Shown here: piece after piece, positions 9,205-16,072 of the stretch | How the letters are laid out: each line of letters opens with the position of its first letter | How positions within the stretch are numbered: position 1 is the stretch's first letter | Assembly (NCBI RefSeq): GCF_023073715.1 | Contig: NZ_JADPKA010000026.1 | Location: 1-64,000, forward strand | Reading direction: 5' to 3' | Source: Bradyrhizobium sp. 164 | Lineage (GTDB): Bacteria > Pseudomonadota > Alphaproteobacteria > Rhizobiales > Xanthobacteraceae | DNA length: 64,000 nt | Position numbers and translations under genes: made by a program | Notes under the pieces: generated by a model | Seen by the model: the letters and a program-made list of their open reading frames with translations, nothing else | Databases searched by the model: none | What the model was told of the DNA's origin: nothing

Positions 9205-9250
9205 GCAGAGCTTGGACCGGAGTCTCACGGGGAGTCTGCTTCATCCCCAC
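9205..9250 (-). ncRNA. Pseudoknotted leader RNA, copy A (Cj0069-family gene)
   Basis: Read on the minus strand: P1 is GTGGGG (9250-9245) with CCCCGT (9232-9227, outer pairs wobble). P2 is GCAGA in the P1 loop (9239-9235) with TCTGC (9209-9205). P3 is GAC/GTC with a four-base loop (9224-9215). The conserved strings CTCCCCGTGAG and CCAAG are present. P2 and P3 differ in sequence from the other three copies but keep pairing. A Shine-Dalgarno follows 16 bases after the element and the ATG at 9177. Confidence 0.7.
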
Positions 9251-9256
9251 GCGGGC

Positions 9257-9286
9257 AATCTACGTGAGATGGTTCGCATGTTTCAA
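9257..9286 (-). promoter_or_regulatory. Sigma-70-like promoter for leader copy A
   Basis: On the minus strand TTGAAA (9286-9281), an 18-base spacer and TAGATT (9262-9257). The start site would fall about 7 bases downstream, on the 5' edge of the pseudoknot. Confidence 0.4.
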
Positions 9287-9352
9287 GACCCAGGTTCGGC
9301 CGGTTCCGTCGGAACGTTGAACATTTCTTGACCGGTCGCGGGCATGCGCGCG

Positions 9353-9381
9353 TTGACAGCTCGTCCGTCGAGGCTTTTACT
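9353..9381 (+). promoter_or_regulatory. Sigma-70-like promoter for leader copy B
   Basis: TTGACA at 9353-9358, a 17-base spacer and TTTACT at 9376-9381. The expected start, 6-8 bases on, coincides with the first paired base of the pseudoknot at 9389. Confidence 0.55.
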
Positions 9382-9388
9382 CGCTGCA

Positions 9389-9434
9389 ACGGGGACATGC
9401 GATCTCCCCGTGAGGCGACATGCCCAAGCATCGC
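9389..9434 (+). ncRNA. Pseudoknotted leader RNA, copy B
   Basis: P1 is ACGGGG (9389-9394) with CCCCGT (9406-9411). P2 is GCGAT in the P1 loop (9399-9403) with ATCGC (9430-9434). P3 is GGC (9414-9416) with GCC (9422-9424). CAAG sits at 9425-9428. An AAGG and an ATG (9458) follow at the same spacing as in the other copies, but that frame stops after two codons; an overlapping ATG at 9463 reads in frame into the PepSY gene at 9619. The original downstream gene may have decayed. Confidence 0.7.
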
Positions 9435-9618
9435 GTCCTGATCACCAAGGGCGCCGCATGTCATGATTACCCGATCTCATCCGAACAATTCTTGGTTCAT
9501 CGTGCGCACGCCGAAGCGCATCGATGGCCGCATCGTGTTGCGTCTCCCGGGTTCATCCGGGCGCCACGTCGCAAGCCGATCTAACCTGGGGCAGGGATTT
9601 CACCTGGAGAGAAAGACC

Positions 9619-9849
9619 ATGTGTACACGCATCCTTCATGCCGCCCTGTTTCTCGCGTTCGCGTCAGGGCTGTCGAGCGCACACGCTCTGACACAGGAGG
9701 AATTCATCGCCAAAATCCAGGCTGCCGGCTATTCGCAGGTCAGCGACGTCAAGTCGACCGCCGAGGGCACGACCGCAAAGGCCGTCAAGAACGGCAAGCA
9801 AGTGCGGCTCGTCGTCGACAGTGGCGGCCAGATCAAGGAGCAGAAGTGA
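9619..9849 (+). CDS. Small periplasmic PepSY-like protein
   Basis: 76 residues. The start at 9619 has GGAGAG upstream and begins a signal peptide (residues 1-23, cut after AHA). The mature part LTQEEFIAKIQAAGYSQV, followed by a strand pair ending in VDSGGQIKEQK, is the single PepSY fold seen in many small envelope proteins. An in-frame extension back to 9463 would put 52 residues ahead of the signal peptide and is unlikely to be the mature start. It lies 184 bases after leader copy B and 39 bases before the DUF1259 gene, probably in one transcript. Confidence 0.7.
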   Translation: MCTRILHAALFLAFASGLSSAHALTQEEFIAKIQAAGYSQVSDVKSTAEGTTAKAVKNGKQVRLVVDSGGQIKEQK

Positions 9850-9888
9850 GGCACTGGCGGACGAAATCCAGATTGAGGGAGCAGTTCA

Positions 9889-10776
9889 ATGAGAAAGACA
9901 ATCCCGGTTCTGATGCTCATCGGCACCTGCTTCATGGTGGCGGCTCACGCCCAGAATGTCGACTGGCAGAAGGTTGATGAGACGCTGGGCCGCAAGCCCA
10001 CTGTTACGGACGATGTCCATCGCTACGGCTTTCCTCGCACCGATCTCACGGTGACGCTCGACGGCGTGACCATCAAGCCGGCGCTGGCGCTTGGCGGTTG
10101 GGTCGCGTTCAAGCCGGCGCATGGCGGCGCCATGGTCATGGGCGACCTCGTGCTGCTCGAGACCGAGGTCAATCCCGTCATGGCGAAGATGATCGCGAGC
10201 GGTCTCGAGATCACCGCCGTACACAATCATCTGCTTCGCGCGAGCCCGGCCACATTCTACATGCACATCGCCGGACACGGAGATCCAGTCAAACTGGCCT
10301 CGGCCATCCATGATGGGCTTGCCGAAAGCAAGACGCCGCTGACGGCCGCGGCGCCAGGGAACGCGCCGCCTGCCATCGAGCTCGACACGGCCAAGCTCGA
10401 CCAGATCATCGGCGTCAAGGGGCAGGGCAATGGCGGCGTCTATCAGTTCAACGTGAAGCGGCGCGACCCGATCACGGAGGACGGCATGCCGCTGACTCCG
10501 GTCGGCGCTATGGGCGTTGCGATCGCCATCAACTTTCAGCCGACCGGCGGCGGCAAGGCGGCCATCACAGGCGATTTCGTCCTGACCGGCGACGAGGTGA
10601 ACCCGGTCCTCGCGGCGCTGCGGACGCATGGCATCGAGGTGACGGCGCTGCACAGCCACATGCTGGACGAGCAGCCGCGGCTCTTCTTCATGCATTTCTG
10701 GGCCAACGACGATGCCGTCAAACTTGCAGAGGGCTTGCGGGCGGCGCTCGACAAGACGGCCAGCACGAAGAGCTGA
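9889..10776 (+). CDS. DUF1259 domain protein, two tandem domains, secreted
   Basis: 295 residues with a signal peptide (MRKTIPVLMLIGTCF, cut near AHA). Two similar halves follow, each with a GD-V-L-E/T-G-EVNPV segment and a TALH-H or TAVHNH segment then FMH or YMH, the hallmark of DUF1259 (LppY/LpqO-like) proteins. The paired histidines suggest metal binding, though no activity is established. A GGGAGCAG precedes the ATG. It sits between two pseudoknot leaders and probably follows the PepSY gene in a transcript. Confidence 0.75.
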   Translation: MRKTIPVLMLIGTCFMVAAHAQNVDWQKVDETLGRKPTVTDDVHRYGFPRTDLTVTLDGVTIKPALALGGWVAFKPAHGGAMVMGDLVLLETEVNPVMAKMIASGLEITAVHNHLLRASPATFYMHIAGHGDPVKLASAIHDGLAESKTPLTAAAPGNAPPAIELDTAKLDQIIGVKGQGNGGVYQFNVKRRDPITEDGMPLTPVGAMGVAIAINFQPTGGGKAAITGDFVLTGDEVNPVLAALRTHGIEVTALHSHMLDEQPRLFFMHFWANDDAVKLAEGLRAALDKTASTKS

Positions 10777-10985
10777 CGCCCGGGAGGGAGCTGCGCACGA
10801 TGATGTTCGTCGGGCCAGTCGCGTGCTTGACCGAGTCCAAGTCATCCGAAGCGCTGGTCCAATGCATGGGCGTGGAGCAAGGCACTTGTCGTGCCTTGCC
10901 CCGCCGTGCAGCGCCAAGCGCTGCGATCCTTTCTGAACTCATGTGCGGACCGGTTGTTACCGTTCATCGAACAGAGGAGGAAACC

Positions 10986-11303
10986 ATGCGCGTTCTTGCG
11001 ATGATAACGGCAGTTCTGCTGTCCTGCGCTGTCGGCCCCTTACTTGCCGCCGAAATGGAGAAGGTCCCGACGCAGTCGGGTCCGGCCGCCGTTCCAGTGC
11101 AACCGGATCAAACGCCCGGGCAGGCCGAGCAGGCCCGCGAGCAGGACAGAAAGGATGCTGAAGACGTTCAGATTGGCCGTGATTGGAAAGCGCAAGGCGG
11201 CAGCGAAGGCGAACGCGCGGGTCGAGCTGACTCATCCGGGCAGGAGCATCAAACCGTGGGCCGAGATTGGCGAGCTCATCCTGACGATCGTGAACGGCGG
11301 TGA
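10986..11303 (+). CDS. Small secreted protein with repeated GRDW motif
   Basis: 105 residues. The ATG at 10986 has an excellent GAGGAGGAAACC Shine-Dalgarno. Residues 1-20 are a signal peptide ending near LLAAE. The mature part is hydrophilic, Gln/Glu/Asp-rich, and carries two copies of a short motif, IGRDWKAQGG and VGRDWRAHPD. I remember similar small exported proteins in Bradyrhizobium but no function. An upstream in-frame ATG at 10800 lacks support. The 209 bases before it hold nothing I can identify. Confidence 0.6.
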   Translation: MRVLAMITAVLLSCAVGPLLAAEMEKVPTQSGPAAVPVQPDQTPGQAEQAREQDRKDAEDVQIGRDWKAQGGSEGERAGRADSSGQEHQTVGRDWRAHPDDRERR

Positions 11304-11397
11304 ATCGACAGCCAACCTCCGGACGCTCGCAAGCGCTGGTTGTCTACGAGTCAGTTGAAATATCCATCCGCTGGTCAGAGCGGAGTGCGGAGGGCAT

Positions 11398-11426
11398 TTG
11401 ACAAATCCGCCTGCTGCGCAATAGTT
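11398..11426 (+). promoter_or_regulatory. Sigma-70-like promoter for leader copy C
   Basis: TTGACA at 11398-11403, a 17-base spacer and ATAGTT at 11421-11426. The expected start falls at the first base of the pseudoknot (11433), the same arrangement as copy B. Confidence 0.55.
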
Positions 11427-11432
11427 GCGGGT

Positions 11433-11476
11433 ACGGGGAAGCGATCTCCCCGTGAGGCGACATGCCCAAGAATCGC
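11433..11476 (+). ncRNA. Pseudoknotted leader RNA, copy C (superoxide dismutase remnant)
   Basis: P1 is ACGGGG (11433-11438) with CCCCGT (11448-11453). P2 is GCGAT (11441-11445) with ATCGC (11472-11476). P3 is GGC (11456-11458) with GCC (11464-11466). CAAG follows at 11467-11470. It is nearly identical to copy B apart from a shorter first loop. AAGGA at 11491-11495 and ATG at 11502 follow, the start of the superoxide dismutase remnant. Confidence 0.7.
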
Positions 11477-11501
11477 GTCCCTTTTTCGATAAGGACGCTG
11501 C

Positions 11502-11771
11502 ATGTCTGCCGTTTGCCTATCCATCTCCAAACCCTTCTATTCCTCTCGCGTCAGGACCTCGCGGTCGGCCGGTCGCCGCGCGATCGCAGGCTCGTCAATC
11601 AGTGGGCGTCGGGTCACTGACAGCCTGCCGGCGGAACGCCGATTCTGGCGCTCAACATGTACGAGCACCTGTCACGTCGATTATGGCGCCAAGGCCAGCA
11701 GCTATGTGCTCGCCGGCATCTTGCAGCATATCGCGAGGACGGGAGGTAAGCGGGAGAAGCGTCTGACATAA
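11502..11771 (+). pseudogene. Decayed Fe/Mn superoxide dismutase
   Basis: Pieces of the Fe/Mn SOD family appear in different frames. RDRRLVNQWASGH, then a stop, then PAGGTPILALNMYEH are in one frame (about 11569-11665). A frameshift then gives HVDYGAKASSYVLAGI in another. In intact enzymes this is the contiguous block carrying the metal-binding Asp/His (WEH-AYH-like region). Near the start, LPFAY and FLSRQDL in shifted frames resemble the usual N-terminus. The middle (about 100 codons) is missing. The gene is therefore broken by a deletion, a stop and frameshifts, yet retains its leader, promoter and ATG. Confidence 0.6.
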
Positions 11772-11784
11772 CACCTGATGATTT

Positions 11785-11834
11785 CGGGGGTACCGCGAGC
11801 TCCCCGTGAGATGGATTCCCATCCAAGCGCTCGC
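11785..11834 (+). ncRNA. Pseudoknotted leader RNA, copy D (TauE/SafE gene)
   Basis: P1 is CGGGG (11785-11789) with CCCCG (11802-11806). P2 is GCGAGC (11795-11800) with GCTCGC (11829-11834). P3 is GATGG (11810-11814) with CCATC (11819-11823), five pairs that differ from the other copies. CAAG is at 11824-11827. GGGGA at 11846-11850 and the TSUP ATG at 11858 follow. I see no clear promoter directly upstream of this copy. Confidence 0.7.
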
Positions 11835-11857
11835 CACCTCGTTCCGGGGACGGTCAT

Positions 11858-12604
11858 ATGGATGTTCTTGTCTTCACTGTCTTTGCTCTTGCCGCCCTCG
11901 TCGGCGGTTTCGTCAGCGGCTTCTCGGGCTTTGCGATGGGTCTGGTGGTTTCCGGCGTCTGGCTGCACATCATCACGCCGATACAGACCGCCACTCTGAT
12001 CGCTGGATACGGTCTGCTCACCCAGGGTTACGGCATGTACAAGCTGCGACATGTGGTGGATCTGCGCAAGGCATGGCCGCTCGCGCTAGGAACCGTCATC
12101 GGCATTCCGATCGGCGTTGGAATTCTCGCCTATCTCGATCCCGTCTATCTGAGGTTCGGCGTCGGATTATTGTTGCTGGTCTACTCGATATATGGCCTCA
12201 CAAGGCCGGTGTTCGCGCCGATGAAGATCGGGACCGGCGCCGATATCGCGATCGGCATCTCAAACGGGATGCTTGGCGGGCTGACAGGACTCGGCGGCGT
12301 CATCTCCACGATATCGTGCCAGTGGCGAGGTTGGCCGAAGGATGTGCAGCGGGCCGTCTTTCAGCCGGTGCTGTTCGTCGCCTTCGTGGTCATCTCTCTG
12401 TCCCAGGCGGCGGCCGGCACGATCACCAAGGAAACACTGATGCTGTACGTACTCGGCGTTCCCTTCATGGTCGCCGGCCTTTGGTCCGGATTCAAGCTGT
12501 TCGGAATGATCGACGACGAGACCTTTCGCAAGTCTGTGCTGGCATTGCTGCTGATCGCCGGGCTCTCGCTGATCGCGTCGACACTGCCGTTTTCCTCCCG
12601 CTGA
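11858..12604 (+). CDS. TSUP family permease (TauE/SafE)
   Basis: 248 residues, almost entirely membrane segments (about eight). The N-terminal FVSGFSGFAMGLVVSGVWL and the mid-protein GGLTGLGGVISTI are the two glycine-rich repeats typical of the TauE/SafE family, which moves sulfite, sulfonates or related anions across the inner membrane. The substrate is not readable from sequence. It starts 23 bases after pseudoknot copy D with GGGGA as Shine-Dalgarno. Confidence 0.85.
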   Translation: MDVLVFTVFALAALVGGFVSGFSGFAMGLVVSGVWLHIITPIQTATLIAGYGLLTQGYGMYKLRHVVDLRKAWPLALGTVIGIPIGVGILAYLDPVYLRFGVGLLLLVYSIYGLTRPVFAPMKIGTGADIAIGISNGMLGGLTGLGGVISTISCQWRGWPKDVQRAVFQPVLFVAFVVISLSQAAAGTITKETLMLYVLGVPFMVAGLWSGFKLFGMIDDETFRKSVLALLLIAGLSLIASTLPFSSR

Positions 12605-12616
12605 CCATGAGGCTTC

Positions 12617-12787
12617 ATGCCACTGAAGAGCTTGGGCTTCATCCCGGTCCCGAATGGCCTGAACAGCGATTTCGATGACGCCGCCTTCGATCCGAAGACG
12701 CGCGGCGTCTTCATTGCGCACACGGCGCCCGACTGCCTGGAGGTGATCGCCTTCTGGTATTCTCCGGCGAACGATGACTGCAGATGA
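12617..12787 (+). pseudogene. Truncated beta-propeller (YncE-like) protein remnant
   Basis: A 56-codon frame, MPLKSLGFIPVPNGLNSDFD then DAAFDPKTRGVFIAHTA and DCLEVI, matches the first blade of secreted YncE-type seven-bladed propellers, which read like FDPKTRRVFVAHT-EVID and normally run beyond 300 residues. After EVI the reading breaks into unrelated sequence and stops. There is no signal peptide. It follows the TSUP stop by 12 bases. I read it as the stub of a deleted gene. Confidence 0.45.
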
Positions 12788-12826
12788 GCCGAGGCAAGCC
12801 GCACGCCGATCCGATGGACCGAAAAG

Positions 12827-13534
12827 TTGATGATAGGAAAATTGATGATAGGCACCGCCACAAACTTTTCGTTGCGACCTTCCGCATGGGCGTGGCTTGC
12901 TCTTGCATCCATGCTGATTTGGTTATTGGGAGGGAACGCCATGGCCGAGACCCTGAATTTTGACAACGTTCCGGCCGGAATGCCGCCGGAAGGATGGACT
13001 TTAACGAAGACCGGTCAGGGAGAATCGAAATGGACCGTCGAGGCCGAGCCCACAGCGCCAAGCAAGCCGAACGTCCTCAAGCAATCCGGACGGGCGACTT
13101 TTCCGGTCGCCATCAAGAGTGGTACCACCATCCGCGACGGTTTTGTTGAAGTGAAGTTCAAGGCGGTTACCGGGTCCGAAGATCGCGCCGCGGGAATCAT
13201 CTGGCGCGCCAAGGATGCCGACAATTACTACGTCGTGCGGGCCAACGCACTGGAGGACAATGTCGTGCTTTACAAGACAATCAACGGCATTCGAACGTCA
13301 CTGGAGATTGTCGGTCGCAAGGGCGGATATGGCGTCCGCACACCGGTGGCGTCCGGGCAATGGCACGCGTTGCGTTGCGACTTCGCGGGACATCGATTCA
13401 AGGTGACCTTTGATGGAAAGCCGTTATTCGAGGTGGAGGACGCCACGATTACGAATGCCGGGATGATCGGCCTGTGGACCAAGGCGGATAGCGTGACCCT
13501 GTTCGATGATCTGGCATATGGTGAGGTCAAATAG
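12827..13534 (+). CDS. Secreted concanavalin-like (LamG/DUF1080-type) protein
   Basis: 235 residues; an internal ATG at 12845 is also possible. A signal sequence covers about residues 15-40 (WAWLALASMLIWLLGGNAMA). The mature protein opens ETLNFDNVPAGMPPEGW and continues as a jelly-roll: FVEVKFKAVTG, AAGIIWRAKDADNYYVVRAN, GQWHALRCDFAGHRFKVTFD and MIGLWTKADSVTLFDDL. This pattern is that of DUF1080/LamG carbohydrate- or polymer-binding domains. No hydrolase active site is obvious. It is 28 bases before the GlcG-like gene and probably co-transcribed. Confidence 0.7.
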   Translation: MMIGKLMIGTATNFSLRPSAWAWLALASMLIWLLGGNAMAETLNFDNVPAGMPPEGWTLTKTGQGESKWTVEAEPTAPSKPNVLKQSGRATFPVAIKSGTTIRDGFVEVKFKAVTGSEDRAAGIIWRAKDADNYYVVRANALEDNVVLYKTINGIRTSLEIVGRKGGYGVRTPVASGQWHALRCDFAGHRFKVTFDGKPLFEVEDATITNAGMIGLWTKADSVTLFDDLAYGEVK

Positions 13535-13562
13535 CATCTGCCCAACCTCGCCGGAGTTAGCC

Positions 13563-14063
13563 ATGAACGCTCGATGTCTGTCGGTCGCGACCGCCCTGCT
13601 GATCGCGTGCATCAGTCCAATGGAGGCGGAAGAAGCCCTCGTTGCCTACAAATCGCTTAGTCCGGAGCTGGCGCTCGATCTCGCGCGTGCCGCGTTGGAT
13701 AGCTGCCGCGCCCGTGGCTACCAGGTTGCCGTCGCTGTCGTCGATCGCTCCGGTCTAACGCAAGTGATGCTGCGCGACCGCTTTGCAGGTCCTCACACGC
13801 CAATAACGGCATCCGGCAAAGCGTGGACAGCTGCGTCGTTCAAGACCAGTACGACCGATCTGAATGCGATCAGCCAACCCGGCATGATGCAGGCGGGCAT
13901 TCGAAATCTTCCCGGAACAGTCATCATCGGAGGCGGGCTGATCGTCGAAGCAGGCGGCTCTCTGGTCGGAGCGGTCGGCGTATCCGGCGCTCCGGGCGGC
14001 GACGCGGACGAAGCGTGCGCGAAAGCCGGGATCGAAGCCATACGCGACAAGTTGGAGTTTTGA
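13563..14063 (+). CDS. GlcG/HbpS-family heme-binding-type protein, exported
   Basis: 166 residues from the ATG at 13563 (CGGAG upstream). A signal peptide (residues 1-22) precedes the GlcG/HbpS domain: ALDLARAALDSCRARGYQVA, VAVVDRSG, then ASGKAWTAASF and GGGLIVEAGG, ending GAVGVSGAPGGDADEACAKA. This is the canonical family pattern. HbpS binds heme and senses redox stress in Streptomyces; here the role is unknown. Its place among oxidative-stress-like genes fits but does not prove a redox role. Confidence 0.85.
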   Translation: MNARCLSVATALLIACISPMEAEEALVAYKSLSPELALDLARAALDSCRARGYQVAVAVVDRSGLTQVMLRDRFAGPHTPITASGKAWTAASFKTSTTDLNAISQPGMMQAGIRNLPGTVIIGGGLIVEAGGSLVGAVGVSGAPGGDADEACAKAGIEAIRDKLEF

Positions 14064-14129
14064 GGCGCGGATCAAGCTCGCGGCTGGAATGCCTTAAACG
14101 TTGGCGCGAAGCCGGATCGACGCCTGTCG

Positions 14130-14534
14130 CTAGGGCTGCGGAGGAAAGCGATCGAACGTCGGCAGCTCGTGTGCACGCTCCATCCAGCGCAGACGCTCGG
14201 CGACCTGGATGTGCATCGTGGCCGGCACGGCATCGGGATCATCGTAGGTCGCACTCTGGACGTCGATGATCCCAGGCATGTTGGCGTTGACGTAGAACAG
14301 GCCAGTTCCGCAGTCACCGCAGAAGCGCCGCCGAGCATGTTCCGAAGACCGGTACACCTTGGGCTCGCCCTTGGTCACCTTGACCGCATCCTCCGCATAC
14401 ATCGTCCAGCCGACGAGCGGAGCGCCGGCGTGAAGCCGGCAATCGCGGCAGTGGCACAGCGCGTGCACGATTGCTTCCCCCTCGATTTGATAACGGATTG
14501 CGCCGCAGTGACAGCCGCCGGTGATGGTGCTCAT
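14130..14534 (-). CDS. GFA (CENP-V/glutathione-dependent formaldehyde-activating) family protein
   Basis: 134 residues, normal for the family. Zinc-binding cysteines are visible: GGCHCGAIRY (Cys8, Cys10), CHCRDCR, and RRFCGDCGTGLFY. The family includes Gfa, once thought to catalyse glutathione-formaldehyde adduct formation, but most members are uncharacterised. It converges on the GlcG-like gene and stands alone. Confidence 0.85.
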   Translation of the reverse strand: MSTITGGCHCGAIRYQIEGEAIVHALCHCRDCRLHAGAPLVGWTMYAEDAVKVTKGEPKVYRSSEHARRRFCGDCGTGLFYVNANMPGIIDVQSATYDDPDAVPATMHIQVAERLRWMERAHELPTFDRFPPQP

Positions 14535-14903
14535 GCGTTTCTCCCGCTTAACGCAAGTTTTTCAGATCGATAGCGCTGGAAACGTGCTGCTTCAACGGGC
14601 GCAATCGATTTTCGATTGCGTCCTACTGTCGCCTGACATCTCCCGCCATCGCGGCTGCGGTCAGATTACTGGGGAGCAATTGTCGGCCGCGCGGTTCCGC
14701 ACGCGCAACGGCCGATCCCTCGATGATGGCATTGTGCCGGTGTTTTGCCCGACGTGTCAAAAGGACGTTTGGCCCGAGCCCAGCGCCTCGCGGCCGCTAT
14801 GGAGGAAATGCCGACATGAAAACGGTCTTGACTTCAGTAGCTTGGCTACTGTGCATGGGGTTGTTTTCGCAGTTTTGTTGCTGCGCTGCCGAAGCGGCGC
14901 GCT
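14535..14903. other. Intergenic stretch without a supported gene
   Basis: About 370 bases separate the GFA gene start from the DUF1254 gene stop. It holds an 8-bp perfect hairpin at 14600-14620 (CGCAATCG, five-base loop, CGATTGCG) without a T-tract. The stretch at 14732-14765 (CCGGTGTTTTGCCCGACGTG) and the one near 14850 (TGTGCATGGGGTTGTTTTCG) resemble sequences I remember as recurrent between Bradyrhizobium genes. No open frame here looks coding. Confidence 0.4.
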
Positions 14904-14930
14904 TCAGCGCCGGCTGCGCGGCGCTTCGGC
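14888..14930 (-). terminator. Possible terminator hairpin over the DUF1254 stop
   Basis: GCCGAAGCG (14888-14896) pairs with CGCTTCGGC (14922-14930), with further GC pairing inside. It spans the 3' end of the DUF1254 gene. The following minus-strand sequence is A-rich rather than T-rich, so intrinsic termination is uncertain. Confidence 0.3.
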
Positions 14931-15488
14931 TTTGGCCGGCGGCTCGGTCTGGGGGGCGCAGGTCGCGGCCGCGAGCGAGCCTTGCGCCTGCGGCATCAGG
15001 CCGGGCTCGGGGGCGAGCGCCTTCATCACGATCAGCCCGGTGGTAGCAGGGGAATCGATGATCAGGCGGTCGGCCGCGGTGACCTCCTCGTCCTCGGGCA
15101 GCTCGTTGTGCTGCGCCTCCGTCATCAGGTCGAGCTCGATCACCTTGCGGCCCGCGGAGCGGTCGTTGATGGCGTAATAGGCGATCTCGTTACGGGTGTA
15201 GAACGACACCGAGGTGTAGGCCGGGCTCACCGGCACGGTCAGCTTGATCGGCCCGCCCGACAGATCGTAGCGGCAGATCGCGAGCGCAAAGGCCGGATCC
15301 ATGAACGGCATCGGTGAGGTCTGCGGATCGGCGAGGGGAAGCTGGGTGACGGCGTTCACCTTCGTCATCGGCGTCAGCCGCGAATAGGCGTCCTGCGTCG
15401 CGATCCGCGGCAGCGCCAGCACGCTGACGAGATGGACCACGAGACCTAGAATGATGCCGGCAACGATGGTGAACAACAGGCGGATCAT
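14904..15488 (-). CDS. DUF1254 domain-containing protein
   Basis: 194 residues starting at the ATG at 15488, which overlaps the upstream gene's TGA (ATGA). One N-terminal membrane segment (LLFTIVAGIILGLVVHLVSVL) is followed by a globular part: ATQDAYSRLTPMTKVNAVTQ, then PFMDPAFALAICRYDLSGGP and VSFYTRNEIAYYAINDRSAG. This is the DUF1254 pattern and it normally pairs with DUF1214, as here. Function unknown; probably periplasmic and membrane-anchored. Confidence 0.8.
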   Translation of the reverse strand: MIRLLFTIVAGIILGLVVHLVSVLALPRIATQDAYSRLTPMTKVNAVTQLPLADPQTSPMPFMDPAFALAICRYDLSGGPIKLTVPVSPAYTSVSFYTRNEIAYYAINDRSAGRKVIELDLMTEAQHNELPEDEEVTAADRLIIDSPATTGLIVMKALAPEPGLMPQAQGSLAAATCAPQTEPPAKAEAPRSRR

Positions 15489-16063
15489 AAGCAGCCCACC
15501 GTCGTGATCTGCGGCATCGGCGCATCGCGCTGGGTGCGAGTGGCGACGCCGACGGGGGTATCGTAGAGGCGCAGCATCAAGGCGTAGCGCTCGATGCCGC
15601 CGGTCGGCAGCCAATTGCCGGCGCGCGAGCGCGAAGCGATGCGGATCTCGAACGAGCCGTCGGACTGGCGCACGATCTCCTGGCTGGTGAAGCCGTAGCG
15701 CTGCAGCGAATTGGCGACGAGGTGGCCCTTGCGGTCGTACAGCGTCAGCGTCCAGAACCGCGCCGGCGGTGTCACGCCGGAGACGATCACGTCGCAGCGG
15801 CCGTCGAGCGCCTTCTTCTTGTCGTCGGTGGTCGCGGTGAAGGCGACGCCGTCGCCGGTGCCGATCGGCAATTCGCCGTTGCGCACAATAGTGGCGCGCG
15901 AATAGGGATCGACGTCGGCGGTGCCGGTGCGCGGGCGCGCGGTCCAGGCGCCGATGGTCAGCGCGCCGATCTCGGTGCCGCGCGTCGTCGTCATCCAGGT
16001 GGCGCCGACGCCGACCACCGTCGCGAGCAGAAGGGCCGTCAATGTGATCAGGATCAGCCGCAC
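15485..16063 (-). CDS. DUF1214 domain-containing protein
   Basis: 192 residues beginning with GTG at 16063, nine bases after the penicillin-binding-protein stop. An N-terminal hydrophobic segment (LILITLTALLLATVVGVGATW) leads into DUF1214: YSRATIVRNGELPIGTGDGVAF, RFWTLTLYDRKGHLVANSLQ and EIRIASRS-WLPTGG. DUF1214 and DUF1254 are usually halves of one larger protein; here they are separate overlapping genes. No Shine-Dalgarno is obvious, so coupling to the upstream gene is likely. Confidence 0.8.
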   Translation of the reverse strand: MRLILITLTALLLATVVGVGATWMTTTRGTEIGALTIGAWTARPRTGTADVDPYSRATIVRNGELPIGTGDGVAFTATTDDKKKALDGRCDVIVSGVTPPARFWTLTLYDRKGHLVANSLQRYGFTSQEIVRQSDGSFEIRIASRSRAGNWLPTGGIERYALMLRLYDTPVGVATRTQRDAPMPQITTVGCL

Positions 16064-16072
16064 GGGTTTCGA

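Noticed and set aside
9463..9618. N-terminal extension of the PepSY protein
   Set aside because: Would place 52 residues before a clean signal peptide; the internal ATG has its own GGAGAG.
11421..11480. ATGCCCAAG inside leaders B and C as a leader-peptide start
   Set aside because: The ATG falls inside P3 and is absent from copies A and D; the downstream ATG fits all copies better.
14600..14620. 8-bp hairpin as a terminator for the GFA gene
   Set aside because: It lies upstream of that gene's start and lacks a T-tract.
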